Assembly (NCBI RefSeq): GCF_037126465.1
Contig: NC_088202.1
Span: 28,690,213 to 28,754,212 of the forward strand
Source: Ornithodoros turicata
Taxonomy: Eukaryota; Arthropoda; Arachnida; Ixodida; Argasidae
Direction: 5' to 3'
DNA length: 64,000 nt
Position 1 is the first letter of the stretch. Each line of letters opens with the position of its first letter. This document shows positions 21,000-31,520 of the stretch, piece after piece. Under the pieces are notes generated by a model that saw nothing but the letters and a program-made list of their open reading frames with translations, made no database searches and was not told the DNA's origin. A program made the position numbers and the translations under genes.

Positions 21000-23080
21000 A
21001 GTCCAAAATCATGATCTTTACGGTAATGAGTGAACGCTATATGCAACATATACACGGCGGTCATTACAAATAGCTCGTCTGTCCAAGGCAGCTTATGGAG
21101 TACCTACGTTATTCCTTCCGATACAATCAAATGTGGTTTTCGATTCTTACTGAAGACGTCCTCAACGTGCGCTGAAGTCCATACGCCGTACCTTCATATT
21201 TTTCGCCTTTTGACCGGCGGATAAATGGGTGACCGCGAGATCCTTAGCCCAGTAGTCATGCCCAGCATCCTTGACGTGTACGAGATAGTGGAATACAAGC
21301 GTCACCTAAGTGTGTTCCAGTGGGCCACAACTTGTTAGGTAGTTTCGGTATCGCTTGAATGTGCTCGAAACGTGGTTTGAATTGGTGTCGCTGCCGGCGT
21401 ACTCCTCCACCCCTCTGAACAACGTACTTGGTGCGCCGTCAATGGGATTCCCCTATCCCCGAGCGTGACCGCCCGGGCGCAGCCATCCGTTGGTCATGGA
21501 CAGTGTTAGTGGACGAATTTCTGCCTCTTAACTACAGCGGAGCTGCTTCGTTTGTTGCCAACCCTGCACAGTCACGGGAGATAACATACGGGGAATCGGG
21601 CCATAGCCTCCTATATAGGAGGCTATGATCGGGCCGATGAAGGCATATGATGGTGGGAACGCCATCCAGCGAAGGAAGCGAGGCAAGCGCGTGTCACTGC
21701 GTTGTGTACGTACGGAACTTTTGGATGCGTGCAGAACTCAGTAGTGCTGTCGGTATCACAAGATCAACGTTGTCACACCGCCAACCCTTTGCTTTCCACT
21801 GACACGGATGAACATGTTGCCTATGACGTGTTGACGTGGCCTTTGTATGCTTTGCCAGCGAAATCGACGAATCGTTACCCATTGTAACGAATGTTGGCAT
21901 GTATTTGCGAAGTCAACAGTAATCCAAAGATGAATACACACAGTTAACCGTCACCTGCACATCTGCATGCTGTTCTCCGAACCAACGGGAGCCGGAAATG
22001 GTAAAAACGAAACCACCCGACATTCTATGCTCTGGTCTGTCGGGTTTCGTGATAATAAAGTGACGAACGAACGGCAGCACACAACCAAGTGATGTAGTGG
22101 GAGAATATTCACTGCTTATTTCTTTAACAAATACATATGAGATACGCACATAGTACGCCGAATTTAGATAGCAAGTGATGAATTTAGGAAAACGAACGCG
22201 TCGAGTTTAGCGGAATGAAGCAGCCAACGGAAGGCAACGCCTTCCATGACCAACGGATGGCAGCTCCCTTGTGGTCACGTTTCCCTGAGCGAGTACGACC
22301 CCCCTGCCCCTGAACGAGTAAACAAGCCCGCTTGCCGCTAGGGTGTCGCACCGATGGGAAAATACACCGCTCGCGTGCTCCGTAAACTTTTGTCGGGACC
22401 TTAGGCTCCGGACTTGCGCTGTGACGGGCCTTCGACGGGAGCTGAGTACAAACGGGCTCCCGTTTTAAATGCGCACTTCTTTAACGCTCTAAGAAATGTT
22501 TCGGCGGGCGGAGATCTAGCATTGAAAGGTCTTTACGATAGCGGTTACTAAAACATAAGCCAAACACCTGGTTCTTTTTTTATCGCAGTTTTTATAACGT
22601 TTTCTTGTTGTCCACCCAGTGGCGTCACCACAGTGGTGCGGTCGATCCGTACCGGTTGACGCGACGGAAGGGGGTGACGCGCCGCACCAGAACCATATAT
22701 TTCTTTCTTTCTCTGCGGCGCAATGACACCGAAAGAATGAGGAGCCCTCTGTTATTTTTTTTCCAGCATGTGATACGATGTAATTTAGCGTGTATCGACT
22801 AGTATAGAGGACGCGCACTTCTTCAGGGCGAACACTGTGGCGACAGCGTCACAAGTGGGAGAATTTTAAATCTCCGGTCGCTCTCTGCGTCGCCTTTCCC
22901 TCACTATCGACTTCACTGCCGTTCAGGTACAAGCAGATAAGGGAAGCAAACGAAATGTGGAAGATTCTTCCGTACAAAACGCGGCCGCTGCACGTTCGTC
23001 AGCGTTCGTTTGCCGAAGCTACACGACCGCTTGGCGCCTTCTGTCTCCGCTCCGGAACTTTACTGCATGGTCCCTATAGA
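21000..23080. other. No gene recognised; one perfect palindrome
   Basis: Mixed-composition sequence with no supported gene. At 21602-21627 the 26 bases from CATAGCCTCC through GGAGGCTATG form a perfect palindrome without a loop, able to extrude as a cruciform. Several short frames on either strand lack any domain. Confidence 0.5.
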
Positions 23081-23084
23081 CGCC

Positions 23085-23500
23085 CCTCTGTTTACAAACA
23101 TGGGACGTCACGAGAAGACCGGTTCGAGGTTATATTTTGCTGTGGTGGGCAAGAATCGGGAAAAACACGTCAGGGGGGATATGTTTATTAAGAAAAAAAA
23201 AAAGAAAAAGAAAAACGTAATCAATGACGTAGGCGCTCAGGTCGACTTGCACCCCTACGTCATTGATGACGTAACGCCGCCGCGCAACGCACGCTGGTGG
23301 GCACTATCAGCTTTATCAGCCTATCAGCCGACGCGTTTTTCCCGCTTCTTGCAAACCACAGCAAAGACATATCCTCGAACCGATCGTCTCGTGATGCCAC
23401 ATGTTTGTAAACAGAAAGTGGTCATATGCCCACCAGCATGCTTTGCGCGGCGGCGTTACGTAATCAATGACGTAGGGGCTCAGGTCGTCTATGGAAAGCG
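23085..23500. mobile_element. Palindromic MITE plus inverted partial copy
   Basis: 23252-23500 has ~50-base terminal inverted repeats: it begins CCTACGTCATTGATGACGTA and ends in the matching TACGTAATCAATGACGTAGG, with CGCCGCCGCGCAA just inside both ends. The preceding stretch 23085-23243 contains, reversed, the interior of the same element (CTGTTTACAAACATG, CCGGTTCGAGG, GCTGTGGTGGGC), followed by an A-run and one terminal repeat. So a full element lies next to an inverted fragment of a second copy. Confidence 0.7.
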
Positions 23501-23621
23501 ATTCATTATCGAGGGGGAGAGGGACGCAAAGAGCCCTCCACAGTGTCCACCACAAGGGTAGAATGCTACATAAGCCTTCTTTTCTTTTCTTTTTATCTCT
23601 ACTTTGACAGAGCTTAGTATA

Positions 23622-24333
23622 CTGTAGAAGTGGTTTTTTCCGCGTGGAAAATATTTTCGCGTTTTCGAGCAGAGCTGCTTTGAAGATTGATTCGCGAGAA
23701 CTTAAATTCGCGACACAGGTTTCCGGGAGTGCTTTGCTCTTGCATATCGTGCCGTCGTCAATACTCGGGCATACTTCGACACGTACTAAGACATCCGTTG
23801 TTCACGTGGATTGCGGCATTCTAGGTCTATTCCTTTCTTCTCCTCACAGAGATTGGAGGAAAGGTCCTGTCAAATGGCCTTTAGGGACCCTGTAGGAGGC
23901 CATAGTACTGGCCGTGTGCAAGTTAGCCAGTTTATTTTAGCAGTTCGTATTAATTATCACTCGGGGCACTGACCAGTTCGGTTGAGATGTGGTGCTATCA
24001 TTCAAGCTGGTTTTGAGAATGCGGGGAAGGGCATGTTCTGGCTTCGTGGTATATTGCATGTATAGTGCAAAGCGTTTATAGGAGTAACAAAAGCATGATG
24101 AATTTTCATTTCTTTTCATCTTGCCTGATGGGATAAAACAATGTTCTGCGCTTGCTTAAACTGCCTATACATGGAATAGAAAGTATCAGGTAGTCACGGT
24201 ATAGCGTGGAACGCCGGACGATTTTCGCCCTCATATGGCCAGAGTTATTCGCGGGAACTTAAATTCGCGATTTTGGAGGTGTGCGCGAAAAACGCGAAAA
24301 ATAATTCCGCGCGAAAAAAAACCACTTCTACAG
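23622..24333. mobile_element. TA-flanked DNA element, CTGTAGAAGTGG termini
   Basis: Begins CTGTAGAAGTGGTTTTTTCC and ends in the inverted AAAAAACCACTTCTACAG, with TA on each side (23620-23621, 24334-24335), as expected for Tc1/mariner-like elements. Subterminal regions carry TTCGCG-rich motifs and AACTTAAATTCGCGA at both ends. No transposase frame is present in the 712 bases, so it is non-autonomous. Confidence 0.75.
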
Positions 24334-24339
24334 TACGCT

Positions 24340-25000
24340 ATGAATGTTGGGCAGCCTTTCGCGCAGGCTGTCAGTTTTTCCCTTTCCCCTCGTGCACTTA
24401 AAACGGTCCGATTGGATCGCTTTTAAATGAGGTACCACAACAACTACACATGAGATAAACATGGTTTCGCTTTTTCACCATAGTGTATGGCCCGTCTGCG
24501 AATGCCCGCTTATTGCTGCTTTTTTCAGTGGACAGACTCTTTGTCACGTGCTTTCTCCAACCTTTTCTTTCTCTCATGCGCTGAGATATACTGTCGTAGC
24601 GCGACGTGCTTTGCGTCGTGGGAAGCAAAATATAGGGATGCCGTGGTGCTGCGATGTTTTACAGCCGTCCACTATGCATACCCTGCCCATGGGAGCGAAA
24701 AAAAACCTGAAAATGTGCGACAGCGATGGGCTAAATCAGCAGAAACATCACGTACTTCAACGAAGTAACCGCAACCACAACAACGTTGGTTACTCCGCGC
24801 CGACCGGTGAGTGAAGGAACGCTGCCCACGTGATTTCTCCGCCAATTTTCCCCTCTCCTGCGCAGAAGTTCAACTTGCACAGAGTATTACATTTGGTTCA
24901 TCTACGAATGTTATAACAGGGCAGGGTTGAGAAGAGTAAGGAGATTCCTATGTATATCCGCCGCGATCACAAGTCCTCTATCTGTAAACACCACACACCT
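24340..25000. other. No gene recognised
   Basis: Intergenic sequence downstream of the minus-strand IQ-motif gene's poly(A) site. No repeat or coding signature found. Confidence 0.5.
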
Positions 25001-25021
25001 GTTGACAATCTGTAAAATATA

Positions 25022-25027
25022 TTTATT
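25022..25027 (-). terminator. Poly(A) signal of the IQ-motif gene
   Basis: AATAAA on the minus strand, followed within about 20-40 bases by a GU-rich tract (GGTGTGTGGTGTTT) near 24985-25005: the usual pairing of hexamer and downstream element. It is the best such pair downstream of the stop codon at 27005, so I place the mRNA 3' end at about 25005. Confidence 0.55.
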
Positions 25028-26863
25028 TAGAAAAGCACAAACGGACGTTTTTCAGTGCGCGGTAGAAACGCACACGCATTATCAAAGTCACTCTTAATAA
25101 AGCTCAGTATACGCAGGAAGTTCCCTAACTCCCAAACACAGAGAAAGAAGCTATAAAAATGAAGTAGCATTTGCGTTGCAATTGTGCTACAAGAATTTGA
25201 GGTAAGAAATGTCACACTGCACGTGTAAATAACGGCTATGTACATGTCAGTTTTAAGGCACACGAGTCAAAGGCTTCCTTTGAAGTTCATTACTTCTGTT
25301 GCACTCTCAATTCTATAGCAGTGTCTGGTGTTCTGCAACTGCGATGTCAAAAATACAAAAAGAGCAACTATCGGGGCGCTTCACTTATCAATATAAATCA
25401 TCACTTGCCGTCGGCCATGGCGTGATTAAATGTCTTTAAAGTGAAATTAATCTTTTGGTTACCTTTCTTTTGAACTACGTATCATAGACTGCATGAAATG
25501 AAATTAATGTACTACTTGCTACACTCTTGTCTGAAATCTCGACCGCAGCGCAAGTGTCTCCTACTGGCTGTTTCGCCTACCGAAAGCGTAGGCCAGACCT
25601 CTATGGTGGTCGTGGTGGTTGGACTGTTTGCCGTAGGCAGGCGGGAAACGGTCTGTACGGCGCGGCCCTGACAACCGCCACCTGTCTTCGTCATCTTCGA
25701 CTGCGTATTTCGTATGGGTCTCATCTCAAAATTACCTTTCCCGGGCGACATTGCCAGTAGGGGTAGTGACTCAAGATTTCAGATAAATGTCGCAAACGGT
25801 GCTTAGAACTCCTGTGTTAGTGCGCCCGAAACATTCATGCATAACTTGACGTTTTGAATGTATGTATCGTTCACCTAATCCGTGTAGCAGATACTGAATG
25901 CCCCTTGCTTACGTAGAACATAAAATTGTCAAAAAAATTCTCATGAGCATCACTGACTAGGTTTTGTTTGTAACCTTCCTACTTGGGGACTAAAACAAGT
26001 GAGTCCGTTAGAGGACTTGTCTTACTCTATTAAAAGTAGGGAAGCAGGTATATTCCGACCTCGCCACTGCACCAGGCATGTATCCACTGAGACAGCTTGG
26101 GTGTTTCACTAAGCCATTTTTGAGTTTGAATAGTAATAGTGCTAAACTATATTAATACTTCACGTAGATCTCTACTGTGAAGAAGTTACACGTTATATGG
26201 GTTGCAATTCCCGCTCTGTATAGAAACCTTCAGATCGAGGACCTCGGAAACAGTGCACGAAGAAGAAAATGCAGGCTACCTGATGAACCATGATAGAAAC
26301 GAAAACCACGAGGTAGGAACACACACACCAGATTCTCGAACCTGTTGTGTCGTTTCTGTGTGTTCCTCTGTCTCGGGGTTTTCGTTTCTGTCATGCCCTG
26401 GAAAATATTTGAGGACAGCAGGCTACCATGTACACAAGGCACTGGCACTCTGAACAAGGGGTTTCCGGGATATCAAGCCATGCACGTTTCGTAAATTTAG
26501 TATGCGTTGCTGGGACCGCTATCAAATGTTCAACCTTTTCCACGCTGCACTATGCGCCCAGACCGGCTTTTGACAAGAGACGGCCAACGGAGACATTCTG
26601 AGAGCAGCTGTTGCATAATCTACCCAAAGGTTGGACGATAGCATCCCCTATACCACCCATTTCCCGTTGTGAGGCTTCGTTATGGGCTTGCCTTCACTTC
26701 GTGCGTTAAATGGTAGCTATTGATAACATTTTTGTTCGTTTTAGTACTATCTTGTCCTATCTACCCTACAAGAACAGCATTCCAGACCAAAAAACACAGT
26801 CAGCACCATATTGTTCCCCGTTTCCCGTTAACTTTTCTCCATCAACAACGGGAGACACCCTTA

Positions 26864-27004
26864 GGGCTCTTCCACACGTCCGTTTTTGTCGTCCGTCTGC
26901 TTCAAAAATAGAAACCAAGGGCAATCGAGACCCGTAGGTTCCGACGGGTCCGTTTTGCCTCCGTTAAAAACGCGGACGAGGAAAGCGTTCGTGTGAAACA
27001 GGCC
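26864..27004. mobile_element. PIF/Harbinger-like MITE with TTA duplication
   Basis: 141 bases with imperfect terminal inverted repeats (GGGCTCTTCCACACGTCCG on the left; reverse of GGCCTGTTTCACACGAACG on the right) flanked by TTA at 26861-26863 and 27005-27007. A TTA/TAA three-base duplication with GG-starting ends is characteristic of PIF/Harbinger. The right TTA is also the stop codon (TAA on the minus strand) of the IQ-motif gene. GC content falls and rises symmetrically, and there is no coding capacity. Confidence 0.7.
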
Positions 27005-27321
27005 TTAGTGAGAGACTTCGCTCTTGTGTAACGCGTGCGGCCCGTTGTCGGGCTTCATCTCCTTCCGAACCCTATACCCGCGGAAGGCAGCTTGTATCTT
27101 GGTGGCGGCCATCTCAGTATAGTGTGGGTCCAAGTGTGACAGCTCATCGACAACACGTTCAGACATCCTGCTGATGAAGCTTCCGTGCTGTTCTTCGGCG
27201 TTTCCCTCTTGACTACCTTGGAGACGACTGTTGTGGTTTTCCTTGACTAGGTTGGAACTGTCGGAGACTGTGGTCTTTGGAGCAGAAGGGTGTTCGTGGC
27301 TACCGTTGTGGGACGCCTCGT
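27005..27321 (-). CDS. IQ-motif protein, terminal coding exon
   Basis: Encodes a polar, His/Ser/Asn-rich linker followed by a helix (MSERVVDELSHLD) and the IQ motif AATKIQAAFRGYRVRKEMK, which binds calmodulin through the IQxxxRGxxxR pattern, then about 16 residues to a TAA at 27007-27005. I start the exon at the acceptor TGCATGTTACAG before 27321, because it leaves two bases of a split codon. That fits the single G left by the donor of the 32880-31521 exon and yields Asp at the joint. The frame is also open further upstream to 27397, but an in-frame stop lies just beyond, and that longer start does not fit the phase. Conservation of the motif makes coding near certain; the joining is inferred. 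Confidence 0.8.
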
Positions 27322-27429
27322 CTGTAACATGCAGATTGCAGAAGACGTTAATACCAGGCAGCATGCGAAGAACACTGCTTCGCGTGGGATTTTCCATATC
27401 GTGGTCAGTGGTCCACGACTAATACAATG

Positions 27430-29600
27430 ACACCATAGTCTCGAAATCGAGTGGAAAGGATATGATCGTCCCTTTAATAACGGAAGTTTCCTCCTCGTTC
27501 TCTACTGAAAGGACGCTGCTTTCCGTGGGCCGTGTGCAAACACAACGTAACGAGGTACGTGCCAACGTTCTTAGAGGTGGAGGTACACTTTCTACTCACT
27601 TACTTGCAAGGTTCTTCCTACTACGTTCTTAGAGTATGAGGTACATGTCTTTAGAGTACTCTAAATCTACGGAGAACGGCGAGAGTGTTCACACCGAGGT
27701 TCACCGTACTCTCGAGACAAACTGACGATGGCGAGGGAAGCGGACTTCAACGCGCGCTACGAGACAATCGTTTGTTTTCATGCGCCACGGACCCTCGTCC
27801 GGTGGTTCTCGTCTTGTTCTTCTGGTTCTTGGTTCTTGCCTCGTCTGGTTCTTGCCTCGCTGCCGTCCGACGTCGTCAGTCGCGCAAGGAGCGACTGCTT
27901 GGACGGCGTCAGAGAACGCACACCCGGCAGTGGGAGTACAGAGGGCCATCTAAAATATTTTCAGTTTAAGACGTCTGATGAAAGTATGTGCGTCAGTTTG
28001 CCGAATGTCACAAAAGGTTTCGACAGATGCAATTTTTTTCCCGGATAGAAACGTACACAAACGCAGCAACGCGTGTTCACTCTCGGCTCGCCCCGCGGGG
28101 TGTAACGAGGAAGACAAGGACGACGCGCACGTGACCGATGACGTTATAATGCCGCAGCGTTCCCGTTCACTGGTCAGTTGAGGTCACCGCCTGTCTTTTT
28201 CGTTTTTTCTTGAGGGCTTTCTACTTTTGTAGCCGGTAAACCCTGGGAGAATTCGAGACTGAAAGGGTGACAGTGCGCATGGAGGATTTGATTATCCCGC
28301 CGGAGTTTCCCTGAGGGCAATGCTACTTCAGAGCCCTAAACAGCTGACTAGGAGACGACAGCGGCGTAGCAGACGACATTTCTCTCAACCGCTCAGCGAG
28401 CGCTGACAATATGACGTCAGTGCAGGGTCAGATGATGATACTGCTCTCCACCACTGTTGCGCACAGTCGTTTTTTGCGGCACACTTTAAATTCCATTTCC
28501 GCGATAATTATGACTCTGTGGGGTGAATTATTTCTCATTGTGCATTTTACTGGTCTGCTTGACAGTTTTACGTAAAGAAAACAGGGTGTTGAAAATGACT
28601 TCTGTGGTACTTTAAGAACGTTGGCACCTGTAATAGTAGTCAAAAAGCGAGAGGAGAGAGTGTCAAAACACGAAAGGAAGAAAGAATGTGTGCGGGGGGG
28701 GGGGGGGGGGGGGGAGGCCCTGAGCCGATTTCAATCGCGCGTGGTTAAGAGGCGCATATTTATTGGTAACCAAATTTCTGCAAAATTTTATGAAATAATC
28801 CGAAAATTTTATAGTCTCTTCAAGGTCATGGAGGAGGAGATGTCATTTTCAAATTTTACGACTTACAGTGTGCCGTTACACAATAAGCCTTGTATATGAC
28901 GCCCTCGGCGTCGCGGCGTGTGTCTTTTCTTTGTGCTGTTCTTGTGCCGCAAAACTTGTCAGCGACTTACATAATCGTTCCAAAGTAGCTGGCTTCACGT
29001 AAGTGGGGGACTCCAGACTTTTTTCTAACCCCAACATCATCATCATGTGTTCGTGTCTGGCAACGTTTGTGTCTCATGGCAACGTTCCAGAAAGTTTCAT
29101 TTCACTGGGCTCTCTTGTTAGTGTAGTTGTCGCATGAGTATGCTATGCTATGCACTTTGCACTGTGTGCGGTGCAGTACCATCTTCAACATATGGATCGA
29201 GATGGATCGATCGCCCTTGCGCCTGCAGCGATGTTTACTTGGATATCGACTAATGAAAATCAATTATTCATTCCCGTCGTCGCACTCCCTCACTAGAACC
29301 TTCATTTTGTTATGTGTCCGCCACGGTCGTTAACAATTAACTTAGTTTCACATGTACATGCTGCAGTGGCGACTAGACGACTTAGCCACCGTCCATTAAA
29401 AATAAAATTGGAAAACAGCTGAAAGCCGCATCGTGTGGGACTGCTTCACCTCTTGCATCACTGTCGCAACGTCACTACACGTAGAATGCGTTTCTAACTT
29501 GGTTTGGAAATTAAATTTGGCAATGCGTGTTCTAGAGAAGCAGTGTGCGGGTCTATACTGAATAAGGGAAAAGAAACAACTCGAGCCATGCACCCGTGCA
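27430..29600. other. Intron of IQ-motif gene; no exon recognised
   Basis: Part of the 4.2-kb intron (27322-31520). It contains a 21-base poly-G run at 28694-28714 and repeated AGAGTACTCTAAATC-like motifs near 27650, but no other recognised feature. Confidence 0.5.
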
Positions 29601-29619
29601 ACTGTCACATCTTTGCCGT

Positions 29620-29862
29620 ACCAGCTCCCGTGGCATAGTGGTTAGGATGATCGCTTTCCACGCCGAGACTGGAAGGTGGCACGGGTTCGAATCCTGTCAC
29701 CGGCTGAGCTGTCTGAGGTTTTCCGAAGACTTTCCAGACGAATGATGACCCAATTCCCCCAGAAGTCGGCCCAGGACGCATACTAACCCCCCCCTGTCCC
29801 CCCACTCATTCCTGTTGTTCTCTCTCAATCTGTCCACGTCTGTACACGGAATTTAAAAAAAA
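29620..29862 (+). repeat. SINE with a different tRNA head, 13-bp TSD
   Basis: Head GTGGCATAGTGGTTAGGATG with GGTTCGAATCC is a class I tRNA-like promoter, unlike the long-variable-arm heads of the other copies. The body (CTGAGGTTTTCCGAAGACTT, then CGGCCCAGGACGCATACTAA) is shared with them. It ends in a short A-tail. Perfect 13-base target duplications ACATCTTTGCCGT lie at 29607-29619 and 29863-29875, which shows LINE-mediated insertion and fixes the boundaries. It is antisense to the IQ-motif gene, in its intron. Confidence 0.9.
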
Positions 29863-30274
29863 ACATCTTTGCCGTTGTTGTTCTTCTATATGTAGTATGT
29901 ATAGAGGACGACAGGTGTACAGAAGTATAAGAAGAGATGCAGCAATGTGAATGTATGTATATGGCATGTACATACATACAGACTTGTAGAGATGCTCTTA
30001 CATTTTTTAGAGTCATTTGTAAACTAATCAAAACACCAACGCAATGCAACCGGCCAAGCTGAGTTAACTGCGTTGTGTCTGTGCTGGTATTATTCTCCTG
30101 TCGAAATTCAACCTAAGATCGACACGCTGTCTGCTGGGAAGACACCTCTATTTGTCTGTATGGCGTGTCTCCATAGAAATAACGCTTGTCAAGAGATATT
30201 TGAGTTGATGACATATCACATATTTCTTTCAATATACATATGTTTCATAGGTGATAAACACAGACAAGAAAATA

Positions 30275-31329
30275 CAGGGTGTCCACGCTAAGTGTGAACA
30301 GATTTTTTTTTAAATATATATAACACTTTTTCCAAGATGAAATCAATTGCAATATAGCATATGCTAAAGGGCACTCCCTTGCAGGGCATTAGCAAGGTCC
30401 AAAGGCAATGTCTTAATTAACTTTCATTAATTAACTTTTTAATTATAAAAGCTGCAAAGTTGTCCCAATGAGAACATCTGTTAATTCCTTTCGGTCACCT
30501 GATATCGTAGCCGTTTTCAGTACAAAAATCCGTTCGATAGATCGCCCGCAAAAAATTCGTGAAGGAACGCCATTTTTTTCTTTATTTTGTTCATTGCGCT
30601 TCTTAGAAGACGCGTCTTTCTTTCACCCCCAATGTGAGGGAGAAAGAGCACACTATCGCCTCTCGTGTCCTGGAAAAAGATTAAAAGCCCAAGCAGCACA
30701 ATGTACTGAAAGTCGAGTGCAATAGGTGTGGACGGTATGTGTCTTATCAATGTTCCTTAGTTTCAGAAGCCTGTTCAAGGCCTTCCACCTACCCGTCCAC
30801 CCCTATTGCACTCGACTTTCAGTACATTGTGCTGCTTGGGAAGGAAACAGAAAATGCAACCCAAGATAAGGCCAGTTCCGATAGAGTCACCCGATACATT
30901 TGTTTTTGTTTTGTTTCCGCAAGTTAAAGCTCATCTTCGACGCATGAGGCGGCACTGTGCTCCTTCCCCTCTCCCGCTGGGGATGAAGGAAATACGCGTC
31001 TTCTAAGAAGCGCAATGAACAAAATAAAGAAAAAAATGGCGTTCCCTCACGAATTTTTTGCGGGCGATCTATCGAACGAATTTTTGTTCTGAAAACGGCT
31101 ACGATATCAGGTGACCGAAAGGAACAGATGTTCTCATTGGGACAACTTTGTAGCTTTTATAATTAAAAAGTTAATTAATGAAAGTTAATTAAGACATTGC
31201 CTTTGGACTTTGCTAATGCCCTGCTAGGGAACGCCCTTCAACATATGCTATATTGCAATTGATTTCATCTTGGAAAAAGTGTTATATATATTTTTAAAAA
31301 ATCTGTTCACACTTAGCGTGGACACCCTG
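30275..31329. mobile_element. Long-palindrome TA-flanked element (CAGGGTGTCCACGC)
   Basis: Begins CAGGGTGTCCACGCTAAGTG and ends in the inverted CACTTAGCGTGGACACCCTG, flanked by TA on both sides. The inverted arms extend roughly 370 bases with few mismatches (through GACAACTTTG, GGTGACCGAAAGGAA, and CTTCTTAGAAGACGCGT). The loop holds a second, smaller palindromic MITE (30688-30842). CAGGGTG ends with TA duplication suggest the mariner group. It is non-autonomous, within an intron. Confidence 0.85.
30688..30842. mobile_element. Small palindromic MITE nested in the 1-kb palindrome
   Basis: Arms begin CCCAAGCAGCACAATGTACT and are repeated inverted at the other end (AGTACATTGTGCTGCTTGGG), with GGCCTTCCACCTACCCGTCC inside. 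A second copy of the same ~155-base element sits at about 63603-63755, also in the loop of a larger TA-flanked palindrome. Confidence 0.8.
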
Positions 31330-31520
31330 TATATGGTAGCATGCTGTTCTTAGTATGTCAGTATGTGTCAGTCTATGTCAGTTCTAGTTCTAATTCATAG
31401 TCAGTTATCTCTAAGGATGGCTATGACAGTACCTCAGTTCTGTAAGATGTTCAATTCACGTCACGGCTACGACACACAGCATTCTTAAGCAGTATCAATA
31501 GTCCATACATCACCATTTAC

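Larger units (their letters stand above)
25000..27004 (-). other. 3' UTR of the IQ-motif gene
   Basis: Inferred from the terminal exon's stop (27005-27007) to the poly(A) signal at 25022-25027. The tract is AT-rich without long minus-strand frames. It includes a MITE directly after the stop (26864-27004) and an imperfect inverted repeat at about 26260-26430, sharing GAAACGAAAACC in opposite orientation. Transcript evidence is needed to confirm a single 2-kb UTR. Confidence 0.5.

Noticed and set aside
28694..28714. Poly-G run as a regulatory G-quadruplex
   Set aside because: Several similar homopolymer runs occur (43481-43503, 47126-47136); without context they are simple repeats.
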